A stretch of DNA of 64,000 nucleotides from Gammaproteobacteria bacterium HGW-Gammaproteobacteria-1 (GCA_002840095.1 PGZL01000001.1:6718-70717); one strand, 5' to 3'; positions 42,211-50,947 are shown, counted from the stretch's first letter. Translations and numbers: made by a program. The notes: generated from the letters alone by a model not told the origin.

Positions 42211-42717
42211 ATGAGTGCGTTGACATTGTGCAAATTTGAGTCGGAAGAGCAGGCGCCGCAAGATGATTATGTGGTGATACAAAGTAGGTTTCTGGTGGAT
42301 GGCTCGACTGATTGGACGACTCCAGACGTACTGAGGATGCTCTACAAGTTCTATTTTCTACAAAGTTGGTATGATTTTCACGAGCTGGGGACAAAGGACG
42401 ACGCGTTAGCGAAGTTTACTGAATTAATGGGAGGTCCTCACTGTTACCTTCTCGACATGGGGTATGGGGATCCGATTTATTGTTGGTGGTTTGAGTGGAA
42501 GAAGTGGCGAGTAGGAGTCGCCTGGGATGACAGGGGTGTGCATATAGATGTGCCCAAAGCATTCACGCCGGACGCGGCGGAAGCGCTGATGGATGATTTG
42601 ACCGATATGCTCTACGTCACCCCGCTAGATAAGGAAAGGCTCTCTTCGTATATCGATACAGTGGGGGGGGTTGTGCCGGAGCTGGCTTCCGTCCTCAGAG
42701 CGAGGTATTTGAAGTAG
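42211..42717 (+). CDS. Hypothetical 168-aa protein
   Basis: ATG 42211 has a weak purine stretch (GAGGGCAGGG) upstream. The protein is acidic and rich in aromatic residues ('MLYKFYFLQSWYDFH', 'CWWFEWKKW'), a feature of small immunity proteins. It has no signal peptide and no recognised family. It is convergent with the recombinase gene on the other strand. Confidence 0.55.
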   Translation: MSALTLCKFESEEQAPQDDYVVIQSRFLVDGSTDWTTPDVLRMLYKFYFLQSWYDFHELGTKDDALAKFTELMGGPHCYLLDMGYGDPIYCWWFEWKKWRVGVAWDDRGVHIDVPKAFTPDAAEALMDDLTDMLYVTPLDKERLSSYIDTVGGVVPELASVLRARYLK

Positions 42718-42789
42718 GTTTTGCGTCACGCGAAGGCGGCTGTACAGAGACGAGACTCCTCTATTAACTCCCTCACCTGCTTCCCAATA

Positions 42790-44085
42790 TCACCCAATCG
42801 TATCGATGGCCTGCAGTAGAACGTCGTCGGACTTGTCGCGGTAGGTCTGCGTGGTCTTGAGGTCATCGTGTCGCGCAAGGCGGCGGACCACATCAAGGTC
42901 ATCCGTCCGGTCGACCAGGTGGGTCACGAAAGTGTGGCGGATCCAGTGCGGGGAGGCGCGCCGCAGCTTCTCTGCGGAGGCCGGTGAGGTCGGTTCCATA
43001 AGGGTGGCGGCGGCCGCGCACAGATCTTTGATGATGCTGTAGATGTGGCGGGCGGTCACCGGCCTTGTGCCTGCGAGGTTCAGGAAGAACGGTGTCGTGT
43101 CCTTCGGGGTGGGTAGGGGCGACAGCCCCAGGTGGGTGCGGTACCGGGACAGGGCACCCAGCAGGCGCGCATTGACAGGGACCCAGGCATCCTTGCCGCC
43201 CTTGCCGGTCACCAGCCAGCGCCAGGAGCCATCGGACCACTGGACGATGGAACCCATCGTGTGGGAGGCCAGCTCCCCGATGCGCGCCCCCAGGGCGTAC
43301 AGCGCCTCCAGCACAAAGCTGGCCCGCTCGTAATCCGCTCTCTGCTCAATCGTTTCCCGGGACATCTGCTCGCAGGCCTGACGCAGGGCGTCCCATTCCT
43401 CCGGGGTGAGGGCGCGCCGGCGGGGGTCGCCATGTTGCAGCGCATGCCCCTCGCTGCGCTGCCCCATGGAGCCCTGGGCGCCCAGGGGGGCGATAGCCAG
43501 AGGGTTGCCGTCCAGGAAGCCGGCGCGCACCAGGTAGTCGTTCAGTCCGCGCAGGATCAGGAGCGCCCGACGGATCCCTGCTTCTGTCAGTCCGGAGACA
43601 AAGGGGCGCCACAAGGGGTTGGGCAACGGATCCCGGTCATCGGCCACCAACTGCAGGTCCAGGGCGCGTCGCTGCTCCGGGGTGTACTTTATCTTGCCGC
43701 TCATGGCCATCATGCGCTTGCGGGGCAGATGGCGCGCGACGGTAGGGCCGCACCACGCCTCTCGTGGGGTCGGGTTGGCCAGGAACTGCGCATAGGCCTC
43801 GTAATCGGCCCGGGCCAGATCCGAGAGTGGCTTTTGGGCCACGCAGGAGCACCATAGCAGCAGTCGCTCGATCTCTTTGCGATAGGAGCGCTTTGTCTCC
43901 GGGGAGACTGCCGTGTCTTTCAGCCAATTGCGTATCGCCTCCCAGTCGGTGGTCACGCCCAGCTGATTGACGCGGGTCAGTGCGCGGTTGCCTCCATCGG
44001 CGCCGTCCAGAATGCGGCCGACGTCGAACTCGGCCAGGACGGTCGGAGTGGTGTCAATGCTGGTGGCGAGCTCAGGAATACCCAT
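42790..44085 (-). CDS. Full-length tyrosine recombinase/integrase
   Basis: A 431-residue minus-strand integrase. An N-terminal core-binding domain occupies about 45-200. The catalytic set is complete: Arg268 in 'GARIGELASH', Lys295/298 in 'GKGGKD', His380-x-x-Arg383 in 'HWIRHTF', His406 and nucleophile Tyr415 in 'TTQTYRDK'. It probably mediates insertion, excision or dimer resolution of the element or of an island in it. It differs clearly from the short recombinase at 27 kb. No attachment site was found next to it. Confidence 0.9.
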   Translation of the reverse strand: MGIPELATSIDTTPTVLAEFDVGRILDGADGGNRALTRVNQLGVTTDWEAIRNWLKDTAVSPETKRSYRKEIERLLLWCSCVAQKPLSDLARADYEAYAQFLANPTPREAWCGPTVARHLPRKRMMAMSGKIKYTPEQRRALDLQLVADDRDPLPNPLWRPFVSGLTEAGIRRALLILRGLNDYLVRAGFLDGNPLAIAPLGAQGSMGQRSEGHALQHGDPRRRALTPEEWDALRQACEQMSRETIEQRADYERASFVLEALYALGARIGELASHTMGSIVQWSDGSWRWLVTGKGGKDAWVPVNARLLGALSRYRTHLGLSPLPTPKDTTPFFLNLAGTRPVTARHIYSIIKDLCAAAATLMEPTSPASAEKLRRASPHWIRHTFVTHLVDRTDDLDVVRRLARHDDLKTTQTYRDKSDDVLLQAIDTIG

Positions 44086-44138
44086 GGATCAATAGGTTGC
44101 ACAAAGGTGCGCGAGATAGCAAGCCGCAAACCTCACTG

Positions 44139-44167
44139 TTAACGGATGCGACGGACTCCGTGATAAT
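44139..44167 (+). promoter_or_regulatory. TTAACG-type promoter
   Basis: TTAACG (44139-44144) and GATAAT (44162-44167) are spaced by exactly 17 bp. An ACGGA/TCCGT dyad lies in the spacer (44142-44146 and 44157-44161), as at the 16.25-kb promoter. It drives the gene at 44202, leaving a leader of about 28 bp with GGAGG. It sits between this gene and the divergent recombinase. Confidence 0.65.
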
Positions 44168-44201
44168 GCGCATCGTGAACTCACAACACGCGGAGGGTGA
44201 T

Positions 44202-44753
44202 ATGCAACTACAGAGCATTGGGGGTGGGCGAGTGGTTAATCATCATCCCCTGGGTGTAGATTTACAGAAGTTCTGCCGCCGTGAAGATGTGTTGTCGGTA
44301 TTCCCCGGGCACGGCTTCATGGATGGCGGTTGTTACGCCCTAGCCCTGGCGCTGCAGACGCATCTGCGTGGCTCCGGGGTGCCGGCGACCCTCTATGCAG
44401 TCGGCAGGCAAGGCTGCCACGACCACATCGCCGTCGGCGTGGACCTCCCCGGCACCAGCCGGGTGTACCTCGATGCCGACGGAATGGCTGGTGGCGCGGA
44501 GCTGGCCGAGAAAATGTCCCGCATGGAACTGGGGGGCGTGCCTGCGGTGATTGAGCCGTTTACCAAGCGCGCAGCAGATGCCGCAGGCGTTATTGACTAT
44601 CACGAGGTCGGTGTGCCCGCCCAGTTATTGCGCCTTCTGCGCTCCCACCTGGGGCCTGTGGGGCGCGATCGGTTGTCCCTTGATTACCTTGCCGTACCGG
44701 CGCCGGTTTCGACGCGGGCGTCCCGCGCCGTGGGTGTGCCGAAGCCGTTCTGA
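44202..44753 (+). CDS. Putative papain-like cysteine protease or amidase
   Basis: A 183-residue protein (ATG 44202, CGGAGGG upstream). 'DGGCYALALAL' near residue 47 looks like the start of a papain-like catalytic helix with the nucleophile Cys, 'HDHIAVGVD' would supply the His, and 'VYLDADG' the Asp. The order Cys-His-Asp and the spacing fit the NlpC/papain superfamilies found as domains of plasmid polyvalent proteins. No close family is recognised, so the activity is inferred. Confidence 0.5.
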   Translation: MQLQSIGGGRVVNHHPLGVDLQKFCRREDVLSVFPGHGFMDGGCYALALALQTHLRGSGVPATLYAVGRQGCHDHIAVGVDLPGTSRVYLDADGMAGGAELAEKMSRMELGGVPAVIEPFTKRAADAAGVIDYHEVGVPAQLLRLLRSHLGPVGRDRLSLDYLAVPAPVSTRASRAVGVPKPF

Positions 44754-44894
44754 TCTGAGCCCAACGCGCTCTGTGTGTCGGAGGAAGCTGTTCATGATGA
44801 GCGCCAGCCAGTTACCATCTACCAAAGGATCGTGTTGGGCCGTCGGCACACCCTGTCTCGCGACATATTTACTCGACCAAAAAGGGAGGGAGTC

Positions 44895-45368
44895 ATGCCG
44901 ATGATTCGCGGTTACCACGGTGGCGCCGAGGCTGTGTTGGAATTCGATTCCAAGAAGACCATCGACGGAGGGTTTCATTTCGGCACTTATGAGCAAGCAG
45001 TTATGAGGGCTTCAGGTCTACGGGTAAAGGTGTTGACGGAGGCGGAGCTCGAATTCCACAAACTGCAGCGGTCACGAGACACCGGTGGTCACTGGAAGGC
45101 GACCATCGCCAACGCCAGGCGCCGGGGATGCGATGGCATCGTGTACCTCAATCGCTACGAAGGGATCGGGATCGAGAGCATTCTGCGAGCCCAGCAAAGA
45201 GGCGTGGACCCGGATAGATTGTCAGACGCAGAGTTTCGGCGGTGGTTCCCTGAAGCACAGGACAGCTACATCGCTTTCGCGATCAGCCAGATACGAGTTA
45301 CCTCGCACCACTATATCCCGTCAACGAAGAAGTCTTCTGCCCCCAGCTCATCGCAGCCCAGACCTTGA
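44895..45368 (+). CDS. ADP-ribosyltransferase-like protein of the polyvalent type
   Basis: ATG 44895 follows GGGAGGGAG. Landmarks: 'RGYHGG' at the N-terminus, 'GFHFGTYEQA' (strand and helix 2), then 'GCDGIVYLNRYE' and a final 'SYIAFAISQIR', the order seen in ART-fold domains of polyvalent proteins. These domains are thought to modify host proteins when the element enters a new cell. The catalytic residues were not assigned with certainty. The 157-residue product stands alone, not fused to other domains. Confidence 0.6.
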   Translation: MPMIRGYHGGAEAVLEFDSKKTIDGGFHFGTYEQAVMRASGLRVKVLTEAELEFHKLQRSRDTGGHWKATIANARRRGCDGIVYLNRYEGIGIESILRAQQRGVDPDRLSDAEFRRWFPEAQDSYIAFAISQIRVTSHHYIPSTKKSSAPSSSQPRP

Positions 45369-45568
45369 GCAGTTGCGGCGACGTCCGTCTCTGGGGCGAG
45401 TTGTCGGCAGATGTCGAGACCCGATAACGCCCGACGGAGCCCCCCCCTTCTGAGTTCATCCTTCTTTGTTGCGCACGCAGGATGGTGGCGGGTATGCGAT
45501 TGACTATTAACGACATCGCCGGTCCTCAATGAAAATGGTCGCTAGATTCATTGCGGGATATGGTGAGA

Positions 45569-46141
45569 ATGTCCGGGTCAGCGAAAGCAGCAATCTACCT
45601 GTCAGGAGCGCGCGTCCGAATCGAAAGGGTGCTGGGTGCGATTCGACGTCAGGCGGACCAGCGTAAACAGTCATCGTTCGAGTGGTTGCACGAAAGCCTG
45701 CGCACGCCTGTGTGGGACGGAGAAGGCTGTTGGCTGGAGATTTCCCACCCCAGCGCGGCGCAGATTACGCAGAAGCTGGCAGTAGTGGCAAACACGCATG
45801 GCGTAAGAGCGGAGTGCTTCGACGGAGGACGACCATCCCCAGGCGCTGAGGCGCTACGTTTCCCCGATGAGGAAGTCATTCTTACGATAGCCAGAGAATT
45901 GAAAGTTAATCCGAAGCGATTCCCGAATGATGTAATCTTGCGGGCCAAGGAGCTCATGGACTACGTTTTGTCCGGTGCGCCGCTGCGCGACCTAGATGGC
46001 AAGTGGCTGCATAAGGACAAGAGCGTGTTGTCGCTCAAGCTAGGTCGCAGCTATCGGATGATTTTCCGTCGGCAGCGTGACGGTAGCCTGCAGTACGAAT
46101 CCGTGATGAGCCACGAGACCTACAACAAGGCGATCTGCTGA
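45569..46141 (+). CDS. Hypothetical 190-aa protein with a RelE-like tail
   Basis: The likely start is ATG 45569; ATGs 45551 and 45560 are in frame. The N-terminal 120 residues are an unrecognised alpha/beta region. The last 40 residues, 'SVLSLKLGRSYRMIFRRQ' and 'SHETYNKAI', are like the last strands of RelE/ParE ribonuclease-fold toxins. That region alone is too short for the fold, so this is only a hint. The stop overlaps the next start (TGATG). Confidence 0.5.
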   Translation: MSGSAKAAIYLSGARVRIERVLGAIRRQADQRKQSSFEWLHESLRTPVWDGEGCWLEISHPSAAQITQKLAVVANTHGVRAECFDGGRPSPGAEALRFPDEEVILTIARELKVNPKRFPNDVILRAKELMDYVLSGAPLRDLDGKWLHKDKSVLSLKLGRSYRMIFRRQRDGSLQYESVMSHETYNKAIC

Positions 46142-47193
46142 TGTTCGACGCAGCTGCAATCCCGGTTATCCGGATAGACCGTGTATACCACGTTGGCACT
46201 CTGAACAGCGGCCGCAAGGGGCGCATGCACACGCACTCCTTGGAGGGTGACTGCTTGAGCGTCTCTCTGTGCCCCCTAGCTTGGCGGCGCATAGCCAAGC
46301 TAGGGGGGTATCCGTTGCATGAATTGTCGCGCACCGATGGCCGCTTCCTGGATATCTACGCTGCCATGGGCGACGGTGAACTGCGCGAGCGAGCATTGGC
46401 ATGGGCGCGTGAGCAGGGGGTAATTCAGGAACGACGCATGTGGCGAGCGTGGTGGTTCGATGACGAGTTGGTCGACTGGGTATCAGTCATGTCGCCCACC
46501 CGCGAAGAGGCCTTGGCAGAGGTCATGGATGGGGCGCTGATCGATGAACCGAACGATCTGGCTGCGCCGGGGGGGCATGAGGCTGTGGAGCCAGTGCTGG
46601 TGATGGTCGGCACCGCCAAGCTCAACGCAAGAATCGGTTGGTCACGCAGCGATGACCGGGATATGACGGACATGGCGTTAATGCTGTGGGCGCGGGAGGT
46701 GTTACCGGTGGAGTATGGCGTTGTCCTGGCCGGGGTTTGGTGGAGGGAGCGCTACGATCCGGCGGGGCTATCGGCCCCGCGGGGCGGAATATTCCCCGAG
46801 CGCCTGGCCGACTGGGAGCGGACTCACCTTGACTGGGCGTCAGCACCGATGGAACGGGAAGAAGTACCCAAGGCCGCGTGGATAGCGGGAAATATGGCTG
46901 GCCGCATGCAGAAGGATGGTTCGGTAATGCTGCAAGGTGTGCGCTGGGTAAAACCTTCTCCGGAGTGGGTGGCGCGCCATGGCGGTCCAGTGTACTGCTC
47001 TTGTTGCAGGGCGGAAGGGGAGAAGTCCCCAGGGTTCGTGCCGACTGACCGCAAGAGCATCAGCCATCGGCGGGCTTTTGCCGCTTGCGAGGTGCACTTG
47101 CCGCTTATGGCCGAGAGGCTGGCGAAGCAATACGAACTCGATCGGCGCGAATCCTTATACCAGACTGAGGCAGAACTACAGATATTCCGCTAA
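46141..47193 (+). CDS. Hypothetical 350-aa protein, possible partner of the upstream gene
   Basis: ATG 46141 overlaps the previous stop, so the two genes are coupled. 'YHVGTL' near the start, followed by 'LSVSLCPLAWRRI', could mark an ART- or RES-like strand, but the match is weak. A Cys-x-Cys-Cys (about 290) and a later Cys-His pair may bind zinc. The rest is a Trp-rich alpha/beta protein. No family is recognised. It is convergent with the ankyrin operon and overlaps its broken last gene by a few bases. Confidence 0.55.
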   Translation: MFDAAAIPVIRIDRVYHVGTLNSGRKGRMHTHSLEGDCLSVSLCPLAWRRIAKLGGYPLHELSRTDGRFLDIYAAMGDGELRERALAWAREQGVIQERRMWRAWWFDDELVDWVSVMSPTREEALAEVMDGALIDEPNDLAAPGGHEAVEPVLVMVGTAKLNARIGWSRSDDRDMTDMALMLWAREVLPVEYGVVLAGVWWRERYDPAGLSAPRGGIFPERLADWERTHLDWASAPMEREEVPKAAWIAGNMAGRMQKDGSVMLQGVRWVKPSPEWVARHGGPVYCSCCRAEGEKSPGFVPTDRKSISHRRAFAACEVHLPLMAERLAKQYELDRRESLYQTEAELQIFR

Positions 47194-47617
47194 AGCGACT
47201 TGGAAGTGGGGGGCTTAACGGGGCCGAAAGCACTTTCTTTGGTGAGCTCAGTTAGCACTACATCCGCCTTTGTGTGGCCGAGTTGCTTAGCCAGTTTAAG
47301 CGCGGAACAACTTGCACCAAGATTGGCGCCGCCGGCGGCGCCAAGAAGTCGAATTATTGGTGGACTATCTATCCGCGCGGACGGCATAGGTTGTCGGCGC
47401 CTACCGCGAGCAGACTCTCAACCACCTCAACGTGGTTCCACCAGACCCCAGCCATCAGTAGGGTGTCACCAATACTGGCACGGGCGTTGGGGTTAAGGTC
47501 AACTTCAAGCAGATCATGGAGCACTGGAATATCCCCTTTGTCACACGCCTCCGCGGCGCGCTCCGCGATCGAGGGAGCGCGTTTGTTAAGAAGGCGCATG
47601 ACTGCGGCAAACTTCAT
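47190..47617 (-). pseudogene. Ankyrin gene broken by a frameshift
   Basis: Two minus-strand frames make one ankyrin protein when joined. The first (from ATG at 47617) has 'LNPNARASIGDTLLMAGVWWNHVEVVESLLAVGAD' type repeats and ends at a TAG near 47369. The second continues with a 'SALKLAKQLGHTKA' repeat end down to 47190. The break lies near 47370-47390. It is last in the ankyrin operon, so loss would not affect downstream genes. A sequencing error is an alternative. Confidence 0.6.
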
Positions 47618-47660
47618 TCCTCAATCCCCGGCGTGGAGCGCGTGTTTACAGCCACAATAA

Positions 47661-48311
47661 TCAGAGATGTTTTTTGGGACCGATTGCGGAGGCGACGGAT
47701 AACCACGCATCCAGAACTTGGACCACCTCCCGGTGCCCGTTCGTGGCAGCCAAGTCACGTGGTGTCTGGCCGTCTTCGTCCTGCGCGGAGGGCGATGCAC
47801 CGAGTCGAAGTAGCGTCCTTGCGGCCACTTCCTGTCCATATCGGGCGGCCACATGTAGCGGCGTTCTCAGGCTCACGGTCATTGCCTCCAATCTCGCGCC
47901 AGCGCTGGCCAAATGCTTGATGATGTGCGGATGGTTGTTGCACGCCGCCCAATGAAGGGCGGTCCATTGATCGATGTCCATCGCGTCCACTTCGGCGCCC
48001 GCGTGCAGGTACACGTCCACCAGGTGGACGTGACCGTTCGACGCGGCATGATGTAGCGGGGGCATTCCCTCGAGCCAGTCACGATAGCTGTGGGAGGCGC
48101 CATGCTGCAGTAAAGTGATTGCGAGGTCGATATCGCCGGTAATAGAGGCTCTGAGTAGCGGGTTAAAATCGTTATGCGGGAGATCGGGGTGGACGCCAAT
48201 CGAAAGCAAGCTGGAGACAATGTAGTCGACGCGGTGCGTATCCTTGCGGTTAAAGCAGGCAGGGATGGAGCCCGCAAGACAGGCCGCTATGGCAAGGTAG
48301 GCGTGGCTCAT
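47661..48311 (-). CDS. Ankyrin-repeat protein (operon gene 5)
   Basis: A 216-residue protein starting at ATG 48311, which overlaps the upstream stop (ATGA). Four to five ankyrin repeats follow a 45-residue non-repeat start: 'MPPLHHAASNGHVHLV', 'WTALHWAACNNHPHII' and 'RTPLHVAARYGQEVA' are near-ideal. The repeats are closer to consensus than those of its neighbours. Expected function: protein binding. Confidence 0.85.
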   Translation of the reverse strand: MSHAYLAIAACLAGSIPACFNRKDTHRVDYIVSSLLSIGVHPDLPHNDFNPLLRASITGDIDLAITLLQHGASHSYRDWLEGMPPLHHAASNGHVHLVDVYLHAGAEVDAMDIDQWTALHWAACNNHPHIIKHLASAGARLEAMTVSLRTPLHVAARYGQEVAARTLLRLGASPSAQDEDGQTPRDLAATNGHREVVQVLDAWLSVASAIGPKKHL

Positions 48312-48979
48312 GGCTGTTGGGCTGGTGCTTCCTTCGACAGGAACTCGGTGGACCAATTGTCCAGGATGGATGCGACGCGAGGGCTGGCCAGACTTCGAGC
48401 CGTGCGGCCGTCCGTGGTCTCCAAGTCAGGATCGGCACCAGCGCGAAGCAAGGCTCGTACCTTGCCGAGGTTGCCGTGATAATCCTCGCTGGATGCCGCC
48501 ATGAGCGCGGTATACCCGGTTTGGTCCTGATAGTCGTGGTAGGCGCCGGCCTGCAAGAGCAGCTTGACGCAAGCCTCGCTCCCCCGTCTTAGGCTTGACG
48601 CAGCCCAAAGAAGGGCCGGCCTTCCGTGGTGCTTGTCGGGTTGATTGGGGTCAGCGCCTCGTTCAAGCAGCAACTTCACGACCTGACTATGGCCGCCGCT
48701 CGCGGCGGCCATGAGAGATGAGAAGCCAGCAAAGCCCGACCAATTTGGCGAGGCGCCTTGGTTGAGTAGCTCCAGAACGATCGCTGCGTGTCCATTGCAT
48801 GCGGCGCGATACAACACGTTTACCGCTACGCCACCTTCACCAACGACGTCAGGAGCGCCTCCCACGCAAAGCATTGCTTTGAGGTTGGTGAGATCGCCGT
48901 TGGCTGCGAGGAGGCACATCCAATCCGTTATGGTGGTGCGACTGAAGGGGTAGGGGTGCAGCAGGAATCCGGCCCTCAC
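48308..48979 (-). CDS. Ankyrin-repeat protein (operon gene 4)
   Basis: A GTG at 48979 overlaps the upstream TGA (GTGA) and has AGGGAG 9 bp before it, so it is preferred to ATG 48988 or the longer frame to 49069. The 223-residue product has six ankyrin repeats, for example 'FSSLMAAASGGHSQVVKLLLERGAD', with 'GADPN'-type turns. No other domain is visible. Confidence 0.8.
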   Translation of the reverse strand: MRAGFLLHPYPFSRTTITDWMCLLAANGDLTNLKAMLCVGGAPDVVGEGGVAVNVLYRAACNGHAAIVLELLNQGASPNWSGFAGFSSLMAAASGGHSQVVKLLLERGADPNQPDKHHGRPALLWAASSLRRGSEACVKLLLQAGAYHDYQDQTGYTALMAASSEDYHGNLGKVRALLRAGADPDLETTDGRTARSLASPRVASILDNWSTEFLSKEAPAQQP

Positions 48980-49479
48980 AGCAAACATCTCCCTGATGGC
49001 AAAATAGCCTCTGGCACAGCGTTTTGATGATCCGCGGACGCATCGACTGACCACATGGCAGCTATGCATGCTGAGTGACCCCGCTCACTGGCATAGTCGA
49101 GCGGCGTTTTGCCATCACCGTCCTTGGTGTCAGGGTTCGCACCATAGCGGAGCAAAAGCCGGATGACGTCTACATGACCACCCCATGCCGCCACATGAAG
49201 TGCGCTTTGCCCATTAATTCCGGCGCCAAATGGGTTGGCGCCATGCTCAAGCAACAACTGAACGGATTTGCAGGCGTTACCGCTGGCCGCAAGGTACAGC
49301 GGAGACATAAGATCTATCCCATAACAAAGTTCCGTTAGATCCAGATCAATCCCCGACCTTACGAAGCCCTCCAACAAAGCGGGATTGTCGTGTTCAACAA
49401 GAGCGCAAAACAAATCACCAATGCTCGACGATTGCGAAACGGCAATATGAATGAGAAACAGGGGCTTCGACTGGCTCAT
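48976..49479 (-). CDS. Ankyrin-repeat protein (operon gene 3)
   Basis: A 167-residue protein from ATG 49479. Repeats include 'MSPLYLAASGNACKSV', 'QSALHVAAWGGHVDVI' and 'KTPLDYASERGHSACI', each with a Gly-Ala-Asn-Pro turn. A 45-residue N-terminal segment is not a clear repeat. It follows gene 2 after a 43-bp gap and overlaps gene 4. Confidence 0.85.
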   Translation of the reverse strand: MSQSKPLFLIHIAVSQSSSIGDLFCALVEHDNPALLEGFVRSGIDLDLTELCYGIDLMSPLYLAASGNACKSVQLLLEHGANPFGAGINGQSALHVAAWGGHVDVIRLLLRYGANPDTKDGDGKTPLDYASERGHSACIAAMWSVDASADHQNAVPEAILPSGRCLL

Positions 49480-49522
49480 GTGTTTCCACCAAACGCCAGG
49501 AGTGTGAAAGCCACCTTGCAGA

Positions 49523-49984
49523 TCATGGTGCGGCTCTCACTGTAGGGTTCGATGTGGCAATCATGTGCTTTTGGATAACAGCATAAACATCCTCAGCCTC
49601 GTGGAATCGCGCGTAGTCCAAGGCGTTGCGCCCGCCATCGTCCTTGAGTTTCAGATTGGCGCCTGCATTGAGCAGGACGGCAGCGATGTCACCGTCGTCG
49701 TAGCGACTCGCCCACATAAGAGGGGTCTTTCCTGTGGCATCAGGCTGATCGGGGGACAGACCCAACGTCAGCAGCGCCTCTACGGAGCGAAGCGATTGAG
49801 TACGGACGGCTAAGCAAAGTAGTCCCCCAGGAACCGATTCTGGTGCGAACCCGAGCCCGAAGAGCGCCTTCAGGACGGCCAGGCGCTCGCTCCCTGCCGC
49901 TATTTGGGCCAACATGACGACTGATGAAAACACTTTCCGATCAAGTCGGAGAGCGATGGATGCCATCATCTTGCGCGAATTCAA
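49523..49984 (-). CDS. Ankyrin-repeat protein (operon gene 2)
   Basis: A 153-residue protein. TTG at 49984 overlaps the upstream TGA (TTGA) and has GGGAGG about 9 bp before it; ATG 49969 lacks a binding site. Three to four repeats are seen, the best being 'KTPLMWASRYDDGDIAAVLLNAGANL'. The final repeat 'RNALDYARFHEAEDV' caps the array. Confidence 0.75.
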   Translation of the reverse strand: MNSRKMMASIALRLDRKVFSSVVMLAQIAAGSERLAVLKALFGLGFAPESVPGGLLCLAVRTQSLRSVEALLTLGLSPDQPDATGKTPLMWASRYDDGDIAAVLLNAGANLKLKDDGGRNALDYARFHEAEDVYAVIQKHMIATSNPTVRAAP

Positions 49985-50592
49985 GTTGGCGCGCCTCCCA
50001 TGGTGCTGAAGCGTTTTGCGCGCACCAGTGCCATTTTGGCGCGTTCAAGTAGCGCACGCACATCGGGGTCCATCGCGTAATACAGAGCGGTTTTCCCTTG
50101 CTTTGTCTTGGCCATGACGTCGGCGCCGTTGTTGAGCAAATACTCAACAGCTTCGTAGGCACCATAGTCGTAGTCGCCATAGCACGCAGCCTTCATCAGC
50201 GCTGTCTGCCCCAGGGCATCCTTTTGTTCCGGATCGGCGCCCGCTGCCAATAGTGCGCGCATCATTTCCGCGCGGTTTTCCATTGCGGCGGCCATAAGTG
50301 GGGAGATGCCAGAGGCATTGGAGGCGTTCACGTTCGCGCCGGCCCGAATCAGTAGGTCGGCCAGTGCAACGCTTCCCTGGTCGGCGACAAATACCAAAGG
50401 CGGCGTGTTTTGCGCGTCAAGGCGATCAGGATTCAGCCCTGCAGTCAAGAACGCCTGAATCAGAGTGCTTGGAACGCCATGCTGAAGTTCGCGCCAGAAC
50501 GCGCTACGGATGTTGCGCACATACCGGGTGGTCGGCGCCATCGCCAGGTCGCAGGCCAGGCGGAGGCTGGCGCGAGCAGCACGCGTTGTCAT
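49981..50592 (-). CDS. Ankyrin-repeat protein (operon gene 1)
   Basis: First gene of the minus-strand ankyrin operon. ATG at 50592 has GGAG 9 bp upstream; ATG 50607 coincides with the expected transcript start. The product, 203 residues, has a 50-residue Arg-rich start and four repeats, such as 'ISPLMAAAMENRAEMMRALLAAGAD' and 'QTALMKAACYGDYDYGAYEAVEYLL', the latter with a six-residue insertion. Confidence 0.85.
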   Translation of the reverse strand: MTTRAARASLRLACDLAMAPTTRYVRNIRSAFWRELQHGVPSTLIQAFLTAGLNPDRLDAQNTPPLVFVADQGSVALADLLIRAGANVNASNASGISPLMAAAMENRAEMMRALLAAGADPEQKDALGQTALMKAACYGDYDYGAYEAVEYLLNNGADVMAKTKQGKTALYYAMDPDVRALLERAKMALVRAKRFSTMGGAPT

Positions 50593-50613
50593 GCAGTCGT
50601 TCTCCATACCCCG

Positions 50614-50642
50614 ATTATCCACCCCCCCCGTAAACCCGTTAA
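50614..50642 (-). promoter_or_regulatory. TTAACG-type promoter of the ankyrin operon
   Basis: On the minus strand TTAACG (50642-50637) and GATAAT (50619-50614) are exactly 17 bp apart, the same pair as at 44.1 kb. Transcription would start near 50607 and read through the six ankyrin genes. It is back to back with the plus-strand promoter at 50686. Confidence 0.65.
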
Positions 50643-50658
50643 GAACCAAAAAACGCGG

Positions 50659-50714
50659 TTCCGGTAAGGGGCGTTACCGGAAGTGTTGACACGGGCCCGG
50701 TATGCTTCTAATAT
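50659..50714 (+). promoter_or_regulatory. Sigma-70 promoter with a 24-bp operator
   Basis: TTGACA (50686-50691) and TAATAT (50709-50714) with 17-bp spacing are near-consensus. Just upstream, TTCCGGTAA-6 bp-TTACCGGAA (50659-50682) is a perfect 9-bp inverted repeat that ends 3 bp before the -35. ATACC-G-GGTAT lies downstream of the start site. This is the strongest promoter found in the window and is probably controlled by a repressor or activator that binds the dyad. Confidence 0.7.
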
Positions 50715-50773
50715 CAAACCATCGGCGATATATACCGGGTATTACATACCGAATGACGGGGCCGGAGGGCAAA

Positions 50774-50947
50774 ATGACGCGGCGGCGGGATGTAGCGGAA
50801 ATCGAAAAGGGGCGCACTGTTGTGCGCGCAGACCAGGAGATCGAGCTGGCGCTGGTCGGCAACGGTGTGGTGACCATGCTGGTGGCTCCTATGGAGGCCA
50901 ACATCGAACCGACCGAGGCCGCGTTTGAGGAGGTGGGCCGTGGCTAA
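50774..50947 (+). CDS. Hypothetical 57-aa protein
   Basis: ATG 50774 has GGAGGG 6 bp upstream. The frame upstream is open to 50702 but lacks a binding site. The small protein has a basic start, beta strands with 'VVRADQEIELALVGNGVVTMLVAP' character and an acidic end, perhaps a compact all-beta fold or a regulator of its own promoter. It overlaps the next gene by 8 bp. Confidence 0.55.
   Translation: MTRRRDVAEIEKGRTVVRADQEIELALVGNGVVTMLVAPMEANIEPTEAAFEEVGRG

Noticed and set aside
47212..47217. Another TTAACG on the plus strand
   Set aside because: No gene on the plus strand follows, and the 17-18 bp position has no -10-like box.
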